Notes: generated by a model not told the origin, from the sequence alone. A stretch of DNA of 21,583 nt from an uncultured Flavobacteriia bacterium (GCA_946482495.1 CAMLRV010000015.1:1-21583); one strand, 5' to 3'. Numbered from the stretch's first letter, positions 1 to 7,677 are shown. A program made the numbers and translations.

Positions 1-1
1 T

Positions 2-157
2 GTTGGTTTCACCAATGCACGTTTACGCGTAGGATACCAATATGGTTTAAATAACTTTTTTGGAAACTTAAATAACAACGAAAAAGTTCCTACAATTAAT
101 GAAAAATTCAAAGGAAACTTAGGAATTATCAGTGGTCAGTTGACTTTTTATTTATAA
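2..157 (+). CDS. Outer-membrane beta-barrel protein, C-terminal fragment
   Basis: This open frame enters from the left edge and ends at TAA 155-157, leaving about 51 codons. The visible residues alternate polar and hydrophobic (for example VGFTNARLRVGYQYGL near the start and GIISGQLTFYL at the end), with Gly and aromatic residues typical of the last strands of a beta-barrel, and a terminal strand ending in aromatic/aliphatic residues. This resembles PorT/OMP_b-brl-type Bacteroidota outer-membrane proteins, but the family cannot be fixed from so little sequence. A strong terminator follows 14 bases later. The barrel assignment is an inference from residue pattern; that the frame is coding is more secure. 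Confidence 0.55.
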   Translation, partial: VGFTNARLRVGYQYGLNNFFGNLNNNEKVPTINEKFKGNLGIISGQLTFYL

Positions 158-171
158 GATATATTTTAATG

Positions 172-207
172 AAAAAGGCGTTCCGATAGTTGGAACGCCT
201 TTTTTTA
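172..207. terminator. Bidirectional rho-independent terminator between the barrel gene and gltX
   Basis: The arms AAAAAGGCGTTCC (172-184) and GGAACGCCTTTTT (192-204) are perfect complements around a 7-base loop, and T-runs flank the hairpin on both strands. It serves the plus-strand barrel gene and the minus-strand gltX. The gltX stop codon (205-207) lies in the T-tract itself. Confidence 0.9.
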
Positions 208-1707
208 TAAACTTGCTTTTGCTTTTTCTATTCTACTTATCGTTTCTGCTTTACCAATCATTTCAATGATATCAAACAAATGTGGCCCTTTTAAAGCGCC
301 TACTAGGCTTAATCGTAAGGGTTGCATCACTTTACCTATACCAATTTCGTTAGTTGTCATCCACTCTTTTAAAATGGTTTCTATATTTAATGAGGTGAAA
401 TCTTCAATACCATTTAAAACTTCCATTACTAACTTCATTAATTCTGGAGTTTCATCTTTCCAATTTTTTGCTGCTTTTTCATCATACGATGTTGGTGCTT
501 CAAAAAAGTAATCGGATAAATCCCAAAGTTCAGTTACAAAATTAGCGCGTTCTTTCACCAAAGAAACAATCTTTGTTACATCAAGTGACGTTGAAATGCC
601 TTTTTTATCTAATTCTACTTGGAACATTTCTGCTAAGTAAACATCACTTTGTTTTTGTAAATATTGATGATTGAACCATTTGTTTTTCTCTGGATCAAAC
701 TTTGCTCCTGCTTTATGAATTCGTTTTAAATCAAATTTCTCCACTAATTCTTCTAACGAAAAAATTTCTTGTTCTGTTCCGTCATTCCAACCCAATAAAG
801 CTAAAAAGTTAACTACTGCTTCAGGGAAAAATCCAGCTTCTTTATACCCTTTTGATGTTCCTTCTGCCGTTGTCCATTGTAATGGGAAAACTGGGAAACC
901 TAATTTATCACCATCACGTTTGCTTAATTTTCCGTTTCCAATTGGTTTTAATATTAAAGGTAAATGCGCAAATTCTGGAGCTTCCCATCCAAATGCTTGG
1001 TATAATAAAACGTGTAATGGCATCGATGGTAACCATTCTTCTCCACGAATTACATGAGAAGTTTCCATCAAATGATCGTCCACAATATTTGCTAAATGAT
1101 ACGTTGGCATACCATCAGACTTAAATAAAACTTTGTCATCTAATAAGTTTGTGTCAAATTTTACTTCACCACGAATGATATCTTGTAAATGTAAAATTTC
1201 GTTGACTGGTGTTTTAAAACGAATAACATAATGTTCTCCATTTGCAATTCGAGCTTCAACACTTTCACGTGAAACATTTAAAGACGTATCTAATGTTTCT
1301 CTAACGGTATGATTATATATAAAAGTTTTACCTTCTGTTTCAGCTTGTTTACGTAATTCATCTAACTTCTCTGAAGAATCAAAAGCATAATAGGCCCATC
1401 CCGAACGAATCAATTCATCAGCATATTGTTTGTAAATATGTTTTCTATCCGATTGACGATAAGGTCCAAATTTTTCATTTTTTCCAATTGTTTCATCAGG
1501 TGAAATACCTAACCACTCTAAAGCTTCAAAAATATAATCTTCAGCTTCAGCTACAAATCGAGTTTGGTCGGTGTCTTCTATTCTAATATAAAAAGTTCCA
1601 CCATGTTTTTTGGCAAATAAATAATTGAAAAGCGCGGTTCTTACACCACCAATATGTAATGGTCCGGTTGGACTAGGAGCAAATCGTACTCTTACTGGTT
1701 TTGACAT
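205..1707 (-). CDS. gltX: Glutamate--tRNA ligase
   Basis: This is a class I aminoacyl-tRNA synthetase that charges tRNA(Glu) with glutamate in the cytoplasm. It is 500 aa, the usual bacterial size. The N-terminal Rossmann fold carries the HIGH motif as PLHIGG at residues 16-21 and the KMSKS-equivalent KLSKR at 260-264; IRIEDTD (41-47) and RGEEWLPSMPLH (221-232) are also characteristic. The C-terminal part (about 310-500) is the anticodon-binding helical domain. The start ATG (1705-1707) directly precedes the catalytic core (MSKPVRVRFAPSPTG), so no extension is needed. The gene is monocistronic, divergent from the DUF4175 gene, with a TATCTTTG -7 box at 1724-1731. Codons for NVSRESV overlap a parS-like site at 1261-1276. 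Confidence 0.97.
   Translation of the reverse strand: MSKPVRVRFAPSPTGPLHIGGVRTALFNYLFAKKHGGTFYIRIEDTDQTRFVAEAEDYIFEALEWLGISPDETIGKNEKFGPYRQSDRKHIYKQYADELIRSGWAYYAFDSSEKLDELRKQAETEGKTFIYNHTVRETLDTSLNVSRESVEARIANGEHYVIRFKTPVNEILHLQDIIRGEVKFDTNLLDDKVLFKSDGMPTYHLANIVDDHLMETSHVIRGEEWLPSMPLHVLLYQAFGWEAPEFAHLPLILKPIGNGKLSKRDGDKLGFPVFPLQWTTAEGTSKGYKEAGFFPEAVVNFLALLGWNDGTEQEIFSLEELVEKFDLKRIHKAGAKFDPEKNKWFNHQYLQKQSDVYLAEMFQVELDKKGISTSLDVTKIVSLVKERANFVTELWDLSDYFFEAPTSYDEKAAKNWKDETPELMKLVMEVLNGIEDFTSLNIETILKEWMTTNEIGIGKVMQPLRLSLVGALKGPHLFDIIEMIGKAETISRIEKAKASL
1261..1276. promoter_or_regulatory. parS-like site inside gltX
   Basis: ACTTTCACGTGAAACA matches TGTTTCACGTGAAACA at 14 of 16 positions; only the two outermost left bases differ. 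It lies within gltX coding sequence. See the other sites at 5579, 5618, 5658, 7624 and 9427. Confidence 0.6.
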
Positions 1708-1723
1708 CTTGTAAAATTTTATG

Positions 1724-1731
1724 CAAAGATA
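1724..1731 (-). promoter_or_regulatory. Promoter -7 box of gltX (TATCTTTG)
   Basis: Read on the minus strand this is TATCTTTG, a full match to the Bacteroidota -7 consensus TAnnTTTG, 16 bases before the gltX ATG. No clear TTTG is found at the -33 distance; that place is taken by the heptad repeats at 1735-1769. Confidence 0.5.
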
Positions 1732-1734
1732 AAA

Positions 1735-1769
1735 GGAAGTTGGAAGTTAGATGTTAGAAGTTGGAAGTT
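1735..1769. repeat. Five tandem heptads (GGAAGTT type) upstream of gltX
   Basis: The stretch divides exactly into GGAAGTT, GGAAGTT, AGATGTT, AGAAGTT, GGAAGTT, followed by a T-run. It sits between the gltX promoter and the start of the divergent DUF4175 gene. The unit GGAAGTT recurs within the array after mnmG at 7578-7584. Confidence 0.75.
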
Positions 1770-1823
1770 TTTTTGTAATAAACACATTATTAACAATATT
1801 ATGTAACTATTAACTTTTTACTA

Positions 1824-1855
1824 TTGCTTCATTATTTAAAAAAGTTGTAATTTTA
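1824..1855 (+). promoter_or_regulatory. Probable promoter of the DUF4175-ybeY genes
   Basis: TTG at 1824-1826 and TAATTTTA at 1848-1855 are spaced by 21 bases. This fits the Bacteroidota TTG / TAnnTTTG pattern with one mismatch in the last base. The start codon follows 27 bases after the -7 box. Confidence 0.45.
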
Positions 1856-1882
1856 TCAGTTATAAACACTTGATTAACAAAT

Positions 1883-4800
1883 TTGGAAAAGAAAGCATTA
1901 ATTTACGATAAACTGGAAGGCTTTATTAAGAAGTTTTATACCAATGAGTTGATAAAAGGAATTATTCTTTTTATCGCTATAGGCTTGTTGTATTTTATTT
2001 TTACTTTTTTAATTGAATATTTTCTTTGGTTTTCCACACAAGGAAGAACCATTTTGTTTTGGCTGTTTATCACTGTGGAAGTTTTCTTGTTATCAAAATT
2101 CATCCTACTTCCTTTATTTAAATTATTTAAAATTCAGAAAGGTTTAGATTATACTGAAGTTTCCAAAATTATTGGTACACATTTCGATGAAGTTAAAGAC
2201 AAATTGCTAAACTTTTTACAATTAGCCAATACAGCAACACCAACTGAATTGGTTTTAGCATCCATCGAACAAAAAGCAAATAGCTTGCAACCGATACCGT
2301 TTTCGAACGCGATTAATTTCAATAAAAACAAAAAGTATTTGCCTTTTGCCTTAATTCCGCTTTTGTTTATTTTGTTCTTTTATATTTCTGGAAATTCTGA
2401 TGTTATTTCAAAAAGTTTCGCTCGTGTGGTACAATACGACAAGAATTTTGCTAAACCAGCAGCTTTTAAATTTGAAATTGTTTCTGATAATTTAAACGTG
2501 GAACAAAATCAATCATTTAAATTGGTAGTGAAAACAGTTGGAAAAGTGATTCCAGAAAATGCTTCGATAATCATCAACAATGAAGAATACTTTTTAGAAA
2601 ACACGTCACCTGGAAATTTCTCCTATCAGTTTGATAATGTTCAAAAAGACATTTCTTTTCATTTCAAATCGAATGAAATTACATCAAATGATTACACTTT
2701 AAATGTAGTCAATGTGCCAACGATTTCTTCTTTCACTATGCAATTGCATTTTCCTTCTTATTTAGGAAAAAAATCGGAAGTGATTCAAGGAACTGGAAAT
2801 GCGGTTATTCCTGAAGGTACGATTGTAACTTGGAAATTGAATACGTTAGCTACAACTGCTGTAGCTTTCCAAAAAGATTCGGTTGCAACTCCATTTTCAA
2901 AAAATGAAAATCAGTTTTCGCTTACAAGAAGAATTCTGAATAATACTGATTATCAAATTTCAATTTCAAACAAACAATTAAAAAACCATGAAAACTTACA
3001 ATATAAATTAACGATATTAAAAGATCAGTTTCCAAGTATTTCTGCTACGGAAACTCCTGATAGTTTAAAATTAAAACAAAAAGTTATTATCGGACAAGTT
3101 TCTGATGATTACGGATTGTCAAAATTGCAAGTGGTTTTTTATGATAGAACGAAACCTAATATTGTTTATAGAAAAGGTTTGACTTTAAAAAGTAAGGTGG
3201 TAGATCAGTTTGTGTATTCATTTCCTGATGGAATTACATTGCAACCTGGTGTAAATTATGATTATTTTTTCGAAGTGTTTGATAATGATGTAGTTAATGG
3301 TTTAAAATCATCAAAATCTTCTGTTTTTTCTCATACCGAGTTAACGGAAGAGCAAAAAGAACAAAAATCACTACAAGAACAGCAATCTAATATCAATAGT
3401 TTACAAAAAGCCTTGGACAATCAGGACAAGCAATTCGATGAACTAGAGAAATTGAAAAAGTTGGATAAGCAAAAGGATAATTTAGATTATAAAGATCAAA
3501 AGAAGATTCAAGATTTTATCAATCGTCAGAAACAACAAGATGAAATGATGAAAGAATTTTCAGAAAAGATGAAGGAAAATCTGGAACAATTTAAACCAGA
3601 ACAAAAAGATGAAATGAAGCAAGAGCTTTTAAATCGTTTAGAAAAAAATGAAAAAGAAGCGGCTAAAAACGAAAAGCTCTTAAAAGAATTAGAAGAGCTG
3701 ACTAAAAAATTAGAGAAAGAAGATTTATTTGATAAAGCTGATAAATTAAAACAACAAGCTAAGTCGCAACAAAAATCGTTGGAGCAATTGGTAGAATTAA
3801 CCAAGCGCTATTATGTGGAACAAAAAGCAGAGCAATTGGCGGATAAGTTAAATAAGCTTTCTGATAAACAGGATAAACTTTCCGAAAAAGAGAATCAAAA
3901 AACGCAAGATCAAAAAGAACTTTCTAATGAGTTTGAAGATTTGAAAAAAGAGTTGGATGATTTAGAAAAAGAGAACAAAGAATTAAAGTCACCAATGGAA
4001 ATTCCTAATGACAAAGGTGATCAAAAAGATGTAGATCAAGAACAACAAAAAGCGGAAGATAATTTAGAAAAAAAAGACAGTCAATCTGCTAAAAAAAATC
4101 AGAAAGCAGCAGCTCAAAAAATGAAACAAATGAGCCAGAAAATGTCTGAATCGATGATGTCTGGAGAAATGGAGCAAAATGAAGAAGACGCTAAAGTACT
4201 GCGCCAAATCATAGATAATTTACTTGCGTTTTCTTTTGATCAAGAAAAACTAATGAATCAATTTAAACCTGTTGTTAATTCTAAAGCAAACGTTAGTACA
4301 CTTTTGAAAAACCAACAAGATTTAAAAGCACAGTTCAAACATGTTGATGATAGCTTATTTGCTCTCTCTTTAAGACAACCTAAAATATCAGATCTCGTTT
4401 TAAAAGAAGTAGAAGAAATTCATTATAACTTAGATAAATCAATTGAAAATTTAGTTTCCACTAATCGTTCTAAAGGAATTTCGCATCAACAATTCACATT
4501 GTCTTCTACTAATAAATTAGCAGATATGTTGAGTAATGTGCAAAACGATATGAACATGAGTATGTCTTCTTCTGGCGGAAGTGGGAAACCAAAACCAGGT
4601 AAAGGAAAAGGTGGAAAACAATTAGCGGATATTATTTCTCAGCAAAAAGGGTTAGGTGATAAAATGAAGGATGGTCAACCGAAACCTGGCGATGGTCAAA
4701 AACCAGGACAAGGTAAGAAACCTGGTCAAACCGGGGAAGGCGGTTCCCAAGGGAACGACGGTAACGATGGTGAAGGAGATGCTGGAAAACTGTTAGAAAT

Positions 4801-5182
4801 TATTAAAGAACAACAAGAACTTCGTGAATCGTTGCAAAATGAATTAGAGAAAAACGGTATGGGTGGTAACGGACAAAACGCGGTGAAACAAATGAAAGAT
4901 TTAGAAAAGCAATTAATAAATAAAGGTTTAACGCAAGATAATATCAATCGTGCCATGCAAATAAATCACGAGTTATTAAAGTTAGAAACAGCTATGAAGC
5001 AACAAGGACAAGACACCAAAAGAGAATCGAATACTAATAAAAAAGACTTTCTCGGTGGAAATAAACCCTTGCCTCCTGCTCTATTAAATTATTTAAAAAG
5101 TGTTGAAATATTAAATAGACAAAGCCTACCTTTGCAGCCGAATTTTAATAATAAAGTACAACGATATTTTAAAGCGTTATGA
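1883..5182 (+). CDS. DUF4175 family membrane-anchored coiled-coil protein
   Basis: This is a 1099-aa protein. The start is TTG (1883-1885), the first start codon after an in-frame TGA at 1871, and it gives MEKKALIYDKLEGF. Hydrophobic segments lie at about residues 24-50, 57-80 and 152-170, followed by an extracytoplasmic Ig-like or beta-rich region (about 180-485). A long, highly charged Glu/Lys/Gln coiled coil spans about 486-770. A second helical part follows, and then a Gly/Pro/Lys low-complexity tract (about 896-970) and a conserved C-terminus. The architecture is that of the DUF4175 proteins of Bacteroidota, whose biochemical function is not established. The ybeY start overlaps its stop as ATGA, so the two are translationally coupled. 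I infer a cell-envelope role from topology only. Confidence 0.85.
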   Translation: MEKKALIYDKLEGFIKKFYTNELIKGIILFIAIGLLYFIFTFLIEYFLWFSTQGRTILFWLFITVEVFLLSKFILLPLFKLFKIQKGLDYTEVSKIIGTHFDEVKDKLLNFLQLANTATPTELVLASIEQKANSLQPIPFSNAINFNKNKKYLPFALIPLLFILFFYISGNSDVISKSFARVVQYDKNFAKPAAFKFEIVSDNLNVEQNQSFKLVVKTVGKVIPENASIIINNEEYFLENTSPGNFSYQFDNVQKDISFHFKSNEITSNDYTLNVVNVPTISSFTMQLHFPSYLGKKSEVIQGTGNAVIPEGTIVTWKLNTLATTAVAFQKDSVATPFSKNENQFSLTRRILNNTDYQISISNKQLKNHENLQYKLTILKDQFPSISATETPDSLKLKQKVIIGQVSDDYGLSKLQVVFYDRTKPNIVYRKGLTLKSKVVDQFVYSFPDGITLQPGVNYDYFFEVFDNDVVNGLKSSKSSVFSHTELTEEQKEQKSLQEQQSNINSLQKALDNQDKQFDELEKLKKLDKQKDNLDYKDQKKIQDFINRQKQQDEMMKEFSEKMKENLEQFKPEQKDEMKQELLNRLEKNEKEAAKNEKLLKELEELTKKLEKEDLFDKADKLKQQAKSQQKSLEQLVELTKRYYVEQKAEQLADKLNKLSDKQDKLSEKENQKTQDQKELSNEFEDLKKELDDLEKENKELKSPMEIPNDKGDQKDVDQEQQKAEDNLEKKDSQSAKKNQKAAAQKMKQMSQKMSESMMSGEMEQNEEDAKVLRQIIDNLLAFSFDQEKLMNQFKPVVNSKANVSTLLKNQQDLKAQFKHVDDSLFALSLRQPKISDLVLKEVEEIHYNLDKSIENLVSTNRSKGISHQQFTLSSTNKLADMLSNVQNDMNMSMSSSGGSGKPKPGKGKGGKQLADIISQQKGLGDKMKDGQPKPGDGQKPGQGKKPGQTGEGGSQGNDGNDGEGDAGKLLEIIKEQQELRESLQNELEKNGMGGNGQNAVKQMKDLEKQLINKGLTQDNINRAMQINHELLKLETAMKQQGQDTKRESNTNKKDFLGGNKPLPPALLNYLKSVEILNRQSLPLQPNFNNKVQRYFKAL

Positions 5183-5598
5183 TTAGTTTTAATTACGAAT
5201 CCGATTTTATTTTAGAACAAGAAGATGTTTATGCTTCTTGGATTGAAACTATCATTGAATCTGAAAATAAAATATTAGGAGAAATTTCCTATATTTTTTG
5301 TGATGACGATTATTTGCACAATATTAATATGCAGTACTTAAATCACGACACTTTAACCGATATTATTAGTTTTGATTACACTGAAGGTGATATTATTAGC
5401 GGTGATATTTTTATTTCTATTGAACGAGTTAAAGACAATGCTTCTGATTTCGATGTTTCTTTCAATGAAGAATTAAAACGTGTTTTAGCTCATGGTGTTT
5501 TACATTATTGTGGCTATAAAGATAAATCAGATGCTGAAGCTTTACTAATGCGTTCTAAGGAAGAAGAAAAAATAAAATTGTTCCACGTGGAACTTTAA
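5179..5598 (+). CDS. ybeY: Endoribonuclease YbeY (rRNA maturation factor)
   Basis: YbeY is a metal-dependent single-strand endoribonuclease involved in 16S rRNA 3'-end maturation and ribosome quality control. The 139-aa length is typical. The UPF0054 signature is HGVLHYCGYKDKSD at residues 105-118. His105 and His109 are present, but the canonical third metal ligand (HGxLHLxGYDH) is Asp115 here. I recall this as common in Bacteroidota homologues, so it need not mean loss of activity. The ATG overlaps the DUF4175 stop by four bases. The last codons, encoding FHVEL, are themselves a parS-like palindrome (5579-5594), so this C-terminus is constrained by DNA as well as protein. Confidence 0.93.
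   Translation: MISFNYESDFILEQEDVYASWIETIIESENKILGEISYIFCDDDYLHNINMQYLNHDTLTDIISFDYTEGDIISGDIFISIERVKDNASDFDVSFNEELKRVLAHGVLHYCGYKDKSDAEALLMRSKEEEKIKLFHVEL
5579..5594. promoter_or_regulatory. parS-like site in the 3' end of ybeY
   Basis: TGTTCCACGTGGAACT matches the ParB target palindrome TGTTCCACGTGGAACA at 15 of 16 bases. It is fully coding: it supplies the codons for Phe-His-Val-Glu and part of the final Leu of YbeY. Confidence 0.75.
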
Positions 5599-5612
5599 TA
5601 TAATAACTTAAG

Positions 5613-5645
5613 TTTTTTGTTCCACGTGGAACAAAAAATTTTTTA
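5613..5645. promoter_or_regulatory. Perfect parS-like site (5618-5633) in a 26-bp palindrome
   Basis: TGTTCCACGTGGAACA at 5618-5633 is a perfect 16-bp palindrome identical to a ParB/Spo0J parS sequence. Symmetry continues outward through T6 (5613-5618) and A6 (5633-5638), giving a 26-bp perfect palindrome. The A6 is followed by T6 (5639-5644), so the transcript could also fold as a hairpin with a U-tract and terminate DUF4175-ybeY transcription. The parS reading is the stronger one, because of the neighbouring copies. Confidence 0.8.
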
Positions 5646-5647
5646 AA

Positions 5648-5673
5648 TCACTCCACGTGTTTCACGTGGAACA
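5648..5673. promoter_or_regulatory. parS-like site plus overlapping degenerate copy before mnmG
   Basis: TGTTTCACGTGGAACA at 5658-5673 pairs one half of each common parS form (TTTCAC and GTGGAA). A second CACGTG core at 5654-5659 sits in a degenerate site that shares bases with it. The right edge is six bases from the mnmG ATG, so bound ParB would cover the mnmG translation-initiation region. Confidence 0.72.
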
Positions 5674-5679
5674 TAGAAT

Positions 5680-7551
5680 ATGTTTCAAGAAAAATATGAT
5701 GTAATTGTGGTTGGTGCAGGTCACGCTGGATGCGAGGCTGCTGCTGCTGCTGCAAACATGGGATGTTCAACTTTGTTGGTGACAATGAATCTTCAAAACA
5801 TTGCGCAGATGTCTTGCAACCCTGCAATGGGAGGAATTGCAAAAGGTCAAATTGTGCGTGAAATTGATGCGTTGGGTGGGTATTCTGGAATTGTTTCCGA
5901 TTTGACGGCAATTCAATTCAAGATGTTGAACCAATCCAAAGGTCCTGCAATGTGGTCGCCAAGATGTCAATCTGACCGAATGCGTTTCGCGGAAGAATGG
6001 AGAATGATGTTGGAAGGAACTCCCAATTTAGATTTTTACCAAGAAATGGTTTCTGGAATTTTATCTGAAGGTGATAAAGTAATTGGAATTAAAACTTCGC
6101 TTGGTTTGGAAATTAAAGCGGAAACGGTAGTGTTGACAAATGGAACTTTTTTAAATGGTTTAATCCATATTGGCGACAAACAATTTGGTGGTGGTCGTGC
6201 AGGTGAAAGTGCTGCTTTTGGAATCACAGAAGATTTACATCAATTAGGTTTTGAATCAGGAAGAATGAAAACAGGTACGCCTCCTCGTGTAGATGGTCGT
6301 TCGTTAGATTATTCTAAAATGATTGAACAACCTGGTGATGAAAACCCCTCAAAATTTTCATATTCGGATGTAACCAAACCATTAACGGAACAGCGTTCTT
6401 GTCACATGACGTACACGTCTGAACTGGTTCATGATTTACTCCGTGAAGGTTTTGATCGTAGTCCGATGTTTAATGGTAGAATTAAATCTATTGGTCCAAG
6501 ATACTGTCCGTCTATTGAAGATAAAATTAATCGTTTTGCTGATAAAGAGCGTCATCAGCTTTTTGTAGAACCAGAAGGATGGCATACGGTTGAAGTGTAT
6601 GTAAATGGATTTTCAACGTCGCTTCCAGAAGATGTTCAATTTAAAGCATTGCGTTCGGTTGCTGGATTCGAGAATGTAAAATTCTTCCGTCCAGGTTATG
6701 CAATTGAATACGATTACTTCCCTCCTACACAATTAAAACATACTTTGGAAACAAAATTAATGAACGGTTTATATTTTGCAGGACAAATTAATGGGACTAC
6801 TGGTTATGAAGAAGCTGCTTCTCAAGGTTTGATGGCTGGGATTAATGCTGCCCTAAAAGTGCAAGGTAAAGAACCATTTATATTAAAACGTGACGAAGCG
6901 TATATTGGAGTTCTTATTGACGATTTAATTACGAAAGGCACTGAAGAGCCTTATCGTATGTTTACTTCTCGTGCAGAATACAGAACGTTATTACGACAAG
7001 ATAATGCCGATTTACGTTTGACACCAAAAGGATATGCTATTGGTTTAGCGAAAGCTGATAGATTAAAAAGAATGGAATACAAACAAGACGCTTCAGATAA
7101 GTTTGTAACTTTCTTTAAAGAAACAAGTATTCGTGCTGATGTAGCCAATCCAATTTTGGAAGCTAAAGGATCAAGTCCGATGACACAGGGAGATAAAATG
7201 TTTAAAGTATTTTCTCGTCCGCAAATTGATTTGGCAGATATTTTAAAATTTGAAGCGGTTACGAATTATATCGAAGAAAACAATTTAGATCAAGAAGTTA
7301 TTGAGCAAGCAGAAATTCAAGTGAAATATTCTGGTTATATCGAAAAAGAAAAAAATCATGCAGATAAAGTGAATCGTTTAGAAGATGTTCGAATTCCAGA
7401 TAATTACGATTTTGACAAAATAAAAGCGATTTCAATTGAAGCACGTCAGAAATTAACTAAAATACGCCCAACAACAATTGCGCAAGCATCACGAATTAGT
7501 GGAGTTTCTCCAAGTGATATTTCGGTGTTGTTAATTCATATGGGACGTTAA
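5680..7551 (+). CDS. mnmG: tRNA uridine-5-carboxymethylaminomethyl modification enzyme MnmG (GidA)
   Basis: MnmG is the FAD-dependent subunit of the MnmE-MnmG complex, which installs cmnm5 groups at wobble U34 of tRNAs. At 623 aa it has the normal full length. The FAD dinucleotide fold begins at once with VGAGHAGCEA (residues 11-20). Other family marks are QMSCNPAMGG (43-52), the GGGRAGE segment near 170, and the C-terminal helical domain ending ASRISGVSPSDISVLLIHMG, which in the family contacts MnmE and tRNA. The ATG is fixed by the N-terminal motif. It lies 81 bases after ybeY, separated by parS-like sites. In many bacteria gidA is near oriC, which agrees with those sites. Confidence 0.97.
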   Translation: MFQEKYDVIVVGAGHAGCEAAAAAANMGCSTLLVTMNLQNIAQMSCNPAMGGIAKGQIVREIDALGGYSGIVSDLTAIQFKMLNQSKGPAMWSPRCQSDRMRFAEEWRMMLEGTPNLDFYQEMVSGILSEGDKVIGIKTSLGLEIKAETVVLTNGTFLNGLIHIGDKQFGGGRAGESAAFGITEDLHQLGFESGRMKTGTPPRVDGRSLDYSKMIEQPGDENPSKFSYSDVTKPLTEQRSCHMTYTSELVHDLLREGFDRSPMFNGRIKSIGPRYCPSIEDKINRFADKERHQLFVEPEGWHTVEVYVNGFSTSLPEDVQFKALRSVAGFENVKFFRPGYAIEYDYFPPTQLKHTLETKLMNGLYFAGQINGTTGYEEAASQGLMAGINAALKVQGKEPFILKRDEAYIGVLIDDLITKGTEEPYRMFTSRAEYRTLLRQDNADLRLTPKGYAIGLAKADRLKRMEYKQDASDKFVTFFKETSIRADVANPILEAKGSSPMTQGDKMFKVFSRPQIDLADILKFEAVTNYIEENNLDQEVIEQAEIQVKYSGYIEKEKNHADKVNRLEDVRIPDNYDFDKIKAISIEARQKLTKIRPTTIAQASRISGVSPSDISVLLIHMGR

Positions 7552-7556
7552 AAGTA

Positions 7557-7621
7557 TTCAGTGTTCAGTTATTAGTTGGAAGTTCGACTGAACACTTAAA
7601 ACTAAACACTGAGCACTGAAA
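7557..7621. repeat. Mirror-image heptad array 3' of mnmG
   Basis: Left heptads are TTCAGTG, TTCAGTT, ATTAGTT, GGAAGTT (7557-7584). A CG centre (7585-7586) follows. Right heptads are ACTGAAC, ACTTAAA, ACTAAAC, ACTGAGC, ACTGAAA (7587-7621). The right units are inverted forms of the left ones: AGTGTTCAGT (7560-7569) is the exact reverse complement of 7587-7596. It begins five bases after the mnmG stop and ends just before a parS-like site. There is no U-tract, so it is not an ordinary terminator. Confidence 0.75.
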
Positions 7622-7623
7622 AA

Positions 7624-7639
7624 AGTTCCACGTGAAACA
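7624..7639. promoter_or_regulatory. parS-like site between mnmG and the methyltransferase gene
   Basis: AGTTCCACGTGAAACA differs from TGTTCCACGTGAAACA by the outermost left base only. It combines the two common half-sites in the opposite order to the 5658 site. It is intergenic, 38 bases before the next ATG. Confidence 0.7.
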
Positions 7640-7677
7640 ATCTTGTGAAAGCCTATAAATAAAGACATAAAAACAAA

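Noticed and set aside
2497..2512. Half-sites GTGGAACA in the DUF4175 gene (near 2500 and 3815) and in the TPR gene (near 16440)
   Set aside because: Only one half matches; the words come from ordinary Val-Glu-Gln or Cys-Gly-Thr codons and the palindrome is absent.
3526..3804. Minus-strand frame of 92 codons opposite the DUF4175 gene
   Set aside because: It is a Ser/Phe/Cys-rich shadow of the Lys/Glu/Gln coiled-coil codons, with no start context or family resemblance.
7557..7621. Reading the mnmG 3' array as a rho-independent terminator or CRISPR
   Set aside because: There is no U-tract after the stem, and the units are 7 bases with no spacers, unlike CRISPR repeats.
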